DNA of 52,467 nt, from contig CADBXL010000019.1 in the NCBI GenBank assembly GCA_902798615.1, forward strand, positions 78,239 to 130,705, in the 5' to 3' direction. This document shows, in pieces, positions 48,396 through 52,467 of this stretch (position 1 is its first letter; each line of letters starts with the position of its first letter). A program made the translations under genes and the position numbers. The stretch comes from an uncultured Bacteroidales bacterium (GTDB taxonomy: Bacteria > Bacteroidota > Bacteroidia > Bacteroidales > Bacteroidaceae). The notes below the pieces were generated by a model. It worked only from the letters and a program-made list of their open reading frames with translations. It made no database searches and was not told the DNA's origin.

Positions 48396-50943
48396 GACAA
48401 AGTTTTTTATACTTCTGATAGCAGTAGTATTATCCTTGAGTGGAAAGGCACAGACAGAACGTTTCTGTATAGCCAGCAAAGGCATAACGGCAGGCATTAT
48501 TGTGGATGAAAACGACTGGAAGGGAGTTGTCCGTGCCGCTCATGATCTGGGTGACGATGTACGTAAGGTAACTGGATTCTCATCCCAGGTAAGCCTACAG
48601 TCATCTGACTCACCATGGATGAAGCAGCCGAAGAGCATTATTGTCGGTACAATAGGCAAAAGCCGAATCATCGACAGTATAATAAAGCAGAAGAAGCTCG
48701 ATGTGCGCAAGGTAAAAGGTCAATGGGAATCGTACATCATCGATATTGTGGATGGAAATCTTGTTATTGCGGGAAGTGACAAACGTGGTACTATCTATGG
48801 TATCTACGATATGTCTGAACGTATAGGAGTATCTCCGTGGTATTGGATGGCAGATGCCCCCGTAGCTCATAAAGATACACTCTACTATGATGGTGGATGT
48901 TTCATACAGCCGTCACCGAAAGTGAAATATCGCGGTATATTCATCAATGACGAGTGGCCTTCGTTTGGCACTTGGTGCAATAATCATTTCGGAGGGGTTA
49001 ATGCAAAGGCATACGAACATATTTTTGAACTATTATTGCGCCTGAAGGCTAACTATTTCTGGCCTGCTATGTGGGCAACGGCTTTTAATGAAGACGACCC
49101 AGAATCGCCACGACTTGCCGATGAAATGGGCATTGTTATGGGAACTTCACACCATGAACCTATGATGCGTGCCCATAAGGAATACACATCACGTCGTAAT
49201 GAGATAGGCCCTTGGGACTACTCCAAGAATCCAGCCAACCTTGACAAATTCTTTACCGAAGGCATTGAGCATGCCAAGAATTACGAGAATATCATCACGA
49301 TCGGTATGCGTGGTGATGGCGATGTGGCAATGGGTAGCGGCAATGATGCAGACAATATGAATACTCTCGAAAGTGTCATCAAAAACCAGCGTCGTATCAT
49401 AAGCAAGGTGATGGGTAAGAAGGCAAGTGATGTTCCACAGCTTTGGGCTATCTTTACCGAGGTGCAGAGATACTATGATGCAGGTTTCCGTGTGCCAGAT
49501 GATGTAACCCTTCTTTTCTGCGATAATAACTGGGGATATATCCGTCGTAAAGGGCGCGACTTCGAGCGTAAGCGCAAGGGAGGTCTCGGACTTTACTATC
49601 ACATTGATATGAATGGCGGTCCGTGGAATGACCGATGGGTAAACACCACCACGATACCTAAATTACGTGAACAACTAAATATAGCCTATCAATCGGGTAT
49701 AGATAGAATCTGGATTATCAATGTGGGTGATCTGAAGCCAAAGGAAGTGCCTATCGATTTTATCATGAGATATGCATGGAATCCTGATGCTATAAAGCCA
49801 GGTGATGAGGCTAAGTATCTTGAGGATTTTGCTGCAAGTATCTTTGGCAAGAAATATTCTTCGGACATTGCCGATATCATCGCGAAATACAGCAAGTATA
49901 ACCTCCTAAGAAAACCCGAAGTGCAATATCCGGGCATTTTCAACAACGAGGAGATGCTGCACATGAGCTGTAGGTGGCAGGCATTGGTAACACGCTGCGA
50001 AAATCTGAAAGCAGAACTGCCAGTCTCAATGCAGGATGCCTTCTATCAGCTTGTGTATTATCCTGTTGTGGGAAGTGCTGGGGTAGCTCAGATTTATAAC
50101 TACGCATCTCTCGGCGATTCTCTTGCCATAGAAGCCCTGATGAAGAAGGATCAGCAGCTCACCGACTATTATAACAAGCAACTTGCTGGTGGGAAATGGA
50201 ATGGCATGATGCTCGATAATCATATCGGCTATACTCAATGGTCTATTCCTGAGAAGAATGTGAACCCTCTCGCTCTCAATCTCAGGAAAATGAACAACCC
50301 TGTTTCCGATACATCCGATGAGTATTGCATTCCTGCCTATAAATACAGTAGTAAGACTGATACTCCACAGGCAAGTTGGATCTTTCTTCCAGATCTTGGT
50401 CGTGGCAAGGGATGTATGGGTTCAAGTAATGTTATGGCTGAAAGCGTTGAAAGCGAGATGAATGCATCTCTTAGCTATGAGGTGGATATGAAGACCAGTC
50501 AAGTGGCAATAGGCATACTTCCTGTTCAGGACATATATCCGGAGCGAGGACTTCGTATTGGCGTTAAGATTGACGATCAGCCAATGCAGGTAGTTGATGC
50601 CCGACAATGGCTTCACGATGTGTTTGGCGAATACACCCCCAAGAATCTTGCTGTCTCCAAGGTGTTGAAACCATTACCAAAGGCAGAAAAACTCCTATTG
50701 AGCGGATGGAATAAAGGCCGTAAGATGCCCCGTCGTGATGAGATCTTTGATAATATCCGCTGGCTATCAGTCAATTTCGACATAGCTCCAGGTAAGCATA
50801 CCATAAAACTAATCATGATAGATCCGGAAATTACTGTAGAGCAGATTGTATGGATATTTCTAAAGTGTAGGTCAGAGAACGATTTCTCTGACCTTATTTC
50901 TTCCTTTTCTTTGGATATGGTATCAAGGGCAATAGTGTCTTGA
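48385..50943 (+). CDS. GH115 alpha-glucuronidase, altered C terminus
   Basis: 852 residues with signal peptide (SIRTKFFILLIAVVLSLSGK). Typical GH115: an N-terminal domain with IIVGTIGKS and GSDKRGTIYGIYDMSERIGV, then the catalytic TIM barrel with KYRGIFINDEWPSFGTW, LKANYFWPAMWATAFNEDD, MGTSHHEPMMRAHKEY, ITIGMRGDGD and LFCDNNWGYIRR. It removes (4-O-methyl)glucuronic acid from xylan. Homology runs to FDIAPGKHTIKLIMIDPEIT, then VEQIV near residue 818. The final ~30 residues are translated through a hairpin and across the 3' end of the convergent TfoX-like gene, so the native end has probably been lost by a deletion or frameshift near 50850. The catalytic part looks complete. Confidence 0.88.
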   Translation: MSIRTKFFILLIAVVLSLSGKAQTERFCIASKGITAGIIVDENDWKGVVRAAHDLGDDVRKVTGFSSQVSLQSSDSPWMKQPKSIIVGTIGKSRIIDSIIKQKKLDVRKVKGQWESYIIDIVDGNLVIAGSDKRGTIYGIYDMSERIGVSPWYWMADAPVAHKDTLYYDGGCFIQPSPKVKYRGIFINDEWPSFGTWCNNHFGGVNAKAYEHIFELLLRLKANYFWPAMWATAFNEDDPESPRLADEMGIVMGTSHHEPMMRAHKEYTSRRNEIGPWDYSKNPANLDKFFTEGIEHAKNYENIITIGMRGDGDVAMGSGNDADNMNTLESVIKNQRRIISKVMGKKASDVPQLWAIFTEVQRYYDAGFRVPDDVTLLFCDNNWGYIRRKGRDFERKRKGGLGLYYHIDMNGGPWNDRWVNTTTIPKLREQLNIAYQSGIDRIWIINVGDLKPKEVPIDFIMRYAWNPDAIKPGDEAKYLEDFAASIFGKKYSSDIADIIAKYSKYNLLRKPEVQYPGIFNNEEMLHMSCRWQALVTRCENLKAELPVSMQDAFYQLVYYPVVGSAGVAQIYNYASLGDSLAIEALMKKDQQLTDYYNKQLAGGKWNGMMLDNHIGYTQWSIPEKNVNPLALNLRKMNNPVSDTSDEYCIPAYKYSSKTDTPQASWIFLPDLGRGKGCMGSSNVMAESVESEMNASLSYEVDMKTSQVAIGILPVQDIYPERGLRIGVKIDDQPMQVVDARQWLHDVFGEYTPKNLAVSKVLKPLPKAEKLLLSGWNKGRKMPRRDEIFDNIRWLSVNFDIAPGKHTIKLIMIDPEITVEQIVWIFLKCRSENDFSDLISSFSLDMVSRAIVS
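50869..50894 (-). terminator. Hairpin at the end of the TfoX-like gene
   Basis: AGGTCAGAGAA (50869-50879) and TTCTCTGACCT (50884-50894) form an 11-bp stem, directly after the TfoX-like stop codon on the minus strand and inside the last codons of the GH115 frame. TTATTTCTT follows on the plus side. Confidence 0.6.
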
Positions 50944-51208
50944 TTATCTTGATGGCCTCATTACGGTGCTCAATATCAAGGATATAGTGCTCTTTTGCAC
51001 CATCGTAAGGAATGCCTGTGCCGGCATCTGACATCAGGTCTGCTATCTCAGGAATCTTCTTCACATAGCAGATATTGTCACACGCTAAGATGATAGGTTT
51101 CTCGTCGATGTATATCAACCAGTCACCAAACATCTTCTTTGCTCGGATTACACCAACGCCCTCAATTTGAGAGCATACGAAATCAATAAAATCTGTTGTA
51201 CAAGCCAT
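50894..51208 (-). CDS. TfoX N-terminal-domain-like protein
   Basis: 104 residues, a single TfoX_N-type domain: MACTTDFIDFVCSQIEGVGV, then IRAKKMFGDWLIYIDEKPI. The KKMFGDW segment is the family signature. Related proteins include the N-terminal half of the competence regulator Sxy/TfoX, but stand-alone copies have no known role. I chose ATG 51208; an upstream in-frame ATG at 51256 would add 16 residues. Its 3' end overlaps the GH115 reading frame by 50 bases on the opposite strand. Confidence 0.75.
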   Translation of the reverse strand: MACTTDFIDFVCSQIEGVGVIRAKKMFGDWLIYIDEKPIILACDNICYVKKIPEIADLMSDAGTGIPYDGAKEHYILDIEHRNEAIKIIKTLLPLIPYPKKRKK

Positions 51209-51261
51209 ATATTTATTAGACGCACATTGTGCATTGTTTATTACAAATATAGACATAAAAA

Positions 51262-51293
51262 TTTGTTATCTTTACTTATTCTTCGTATCTTTG
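51262..51293 (+). promoter_or_regulatory. Promoter of the WYL-domain gene
   Basis: TTTG (51262-51265), 20 bases, TATCTTTG (51286-51293). The predicted start is at the front of the 80-bp tandem repeat, leaving a ~185-base leader. Confidence 0.6.
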
Positions 51294-51460
51294 CACTCAG
51301 AAAACAGAGACGTGCGCCAGCCTTTAGGGCTGACATGCACTTTTTCTTTCGTGCGAGGATGCTTTGCACGTTGCACTCAGAAAACAGAGACGTGCGCCAG
51401 CCTTTAGGGCTGACATGCACTTTTTCTTTCGTGCGAGGATGCTTTGCACGTTGCACTCAG
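51291..51460 (+). repeat. Perfect 80-bp tandem duplication in the WYL gene leader
   Basis: 51291-51370 is repeated identically as 51371-51450, and a third copy begins (TTGCACTCAG, 51451-51460) before the sequence changes to CCCCCCAACA. Each unit starts at the end of a -7-like box and contains the hairpins CAGCCTTTAGGGCTG and GTGCGAGGATGCTTTGCAC. It is transcribed as 5' leader if the promoter call is right. Confidence 0.85.
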
Positions 51461-51480
51461 CCCCCCAACACCCAAACAAT

Positions 51481-52368
51481 ATGAGATCAACATCTTTATT
51501 CAAGCAATGTATATGGCTGATAAACATCATACACAGGTATGGTGAGATTACCTTTGCCCAGATTAATGAGGAATGGATGAATACGGAAATGAGTGGTGGC
51601 TTGAGGCTGCATCGTTCTGCTTTCAACCGCCATAGGGATGCCATTCTGGATATGTTCGGCATCATGATTGAATGCAAGGGACATAAATACTACATATACA
51701 ACGAGCGTGTATTGAATGAAGACTCAATACAGAACTGGCTGTTCTCTACACTTTCGGTAAATAATATCATCTCAGAGAGTATGTCGTTGCAGAATCGTAT
51801 CTTCCTTGAGTCTATTCCGCAGGTAAGGCATTTGGAACTGCTTGTTGAGGCTATGAAGGAGGGTAGGAAAGTGGTTATCGACTATCAGAAATACGGTTCT
51901 GCGGAGGTATCAGAACGTGTTATTGAGCCTTATTTCCTAAAACTGCATAAACGCAGGTGGTATGTTATGGCGAATACGGAGAGTGGTTACAGACTATTCT
52001 CCCTTGATCGTGTGATGTCTGCAAAAGTGACAGGAGAGAGGTTCTGGATGCCAAAGGATTTTGATGCCAAGAAATACTTTGAGGATTGCTTTGGCGTGAT
52101 GCGTGATGAGCGTCATCCTGCCGAGCGAATAGTGCTTCGTGCTCTTGGCAATGAGCGTCATTACATGGATGATCTGCCTGTGCATCAGTCGCAGAAGGTG
52201 ATAGGCGAGGGAGAAGGATATGTGGATTATGAGATATTCATGCGTCCAACGAGCGATTTCATCGGATATGTCATGTCGCGAGGCTCATGGTTGAAAGTCA
52301 TTAGTCCCCAGTCTTTGGTCGATGAAATCGCGGAAAATCTGCGGAAAACATTAGAAATGTACAAATAA
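51481..52368 (+). CDS. WYL-domain transcriptional regulator
   Basis: 295 residues. The N-terminal ~85 residues form a winged-helix region (CIWLINIIHRYGEITFAQIN; LRLHRSAFNRHRDAILDMFG). The WYL domain is ~145-215 (GRKVVIDYQKYGSAEVSERV, then PYFLKLHKRRWYVMANTESG), and a WCX-type C-terminal extension follows. WYL proteins sense nucleic-acid or nucleotide ligands and often control DNA repair or defence genes; no such genes are visible here. ATG 51481 is used, just after the 80-bp repeats. An earlier in-frame ATG (51364) would read through the repeat and is rejected. Confidence 0.87.
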   Translation: MRSTSLFKQCIWLINIIHRYGEITFAQINEEWMNTEMSGGLRLHRSAFNRHRDAILDMFGIMIECKGHKYYIYNERVLNEDSIQNWLFSTLSVNNIISESMSLQNRIFLESIPQVRHLELLVEAMKEGRKVVIDYQKYGSAEVSERVIEPYFLKLHKRRWYVMANTESGYRLFSLDRVMSAKVTGERFWMPKDFDAKKYFEDCFGVMRDERHPAERIVLRALGNERHYMDDLPVHQSQKVIGEGEGYVDYEIFMRPTSDFIGYVMSRGSWLKVISPQSLVDEIAENLRKTLEMYK

Positions 52369-52392
52369 TTAACGTGAGTTCGACGAAAATTA
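52368..52392. repeat. Start of an ATTAACGTGAGTTCGA element at the right window edge
   Basis: AATTAACGTGAGTTCGACGA begins at the WYL stop codon (52368) and matches the element ends at 2076 and 7003. The remaining 75 bases to the window end hold reiterated ACATTAATTA words; the other end is outside. Confidence 0.55.
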
Positions 52393-52467
52393 AAAACGCT
52401 TGCGCTTTGCTTTGAAACATTAATTAAGACGTAAATTAAAACATTAATTAGGACAAAAATTCATGAG

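Noticed and set aside
51364-51480. Upstream extension of the WYL protein
   Set aside because: The extra 39 residues are translated from the 80-bp tandem repeat and are not protein-like.

Overview
The window looks like a chromosome segment of an anaerobic, gut- or rumen-type Prevotella or close relative (Bacteroidales). Evidence: promoters of the Bacteroidetes form TAnnTTTG, few Shine-Dalgarno sites, a three-gene fumarate reductase, a fused FeoA-FeoB, fimbrillin-like lipoproteins, a hybrid two-component-type regulator beside xylan enzymes, and Prevotella-style C-terminal tails ending LYIVNG.

Layout. 1-7.4 kb is accessory: a HerA-like ATPase (DUF853) between inverted-repeat elements, a fimbrillin-type lipoprotein with a 51-residue companion ORF, and two broken toxin-antitoxin loci. 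7.5-17.7 kb is housekeeping, mostly on the minus strand: polA, a polyprenyl diphosphate synthase (plus strand), deoC, dtd, uvrC, apt and mnmG. Three parS-type sites lie here (two exact), which suggests the replication origin is not far away. 17.9-21.4 kb is the frdCAB operon; the polyprenyl synthase probably makes the menaquinone tail that feeds it. 21.5-26.1 kb holds a STAS/RsbW-type pair, a MaoC hotdog protein, a Cys/Lys-rich exported peptide, feoAB and its small Cys-rich membrane partner. 26.9-40.8 kb is mainly cell-surface and secreted products: TlpA-like lipoprotein, esterase-like hydrolase, a 1379-residue InlB-repeat protein, a membrane AraC regulator, a GH5 cellulase with two carbohydrate-binding-like modules, and an exported protein resembling the RelA/SpoT fold. 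40.9-52.4 kb has a sodium symporter, then a xylan locus: membrane winged-helix regulator, HTCS-like regulator without an ATPase domain, GH43, a collapsed GH35 remnant and GH115, followed by TfoX-like and WYL-domain proteins.

The most unusual content is non-coding. Many gaps hold short arrays with strict 11-bp, 7-bp or 9-bp periods, often with inverted arms. There are also GGG/CCC palindromes (one inserted in frame inside mnmG), a 40-bp perfect palindrome inside a nested inverted repeat, elements ending in ATTAACGTGAGTTCGA, and an 80-bp tandem duplication in front of the WYL gene. No rRNA, tRNA, CRISPR array, transposase or prophage was recognised.

All calls come from reading the sequence and recalling family features; no database search or folding program was run.
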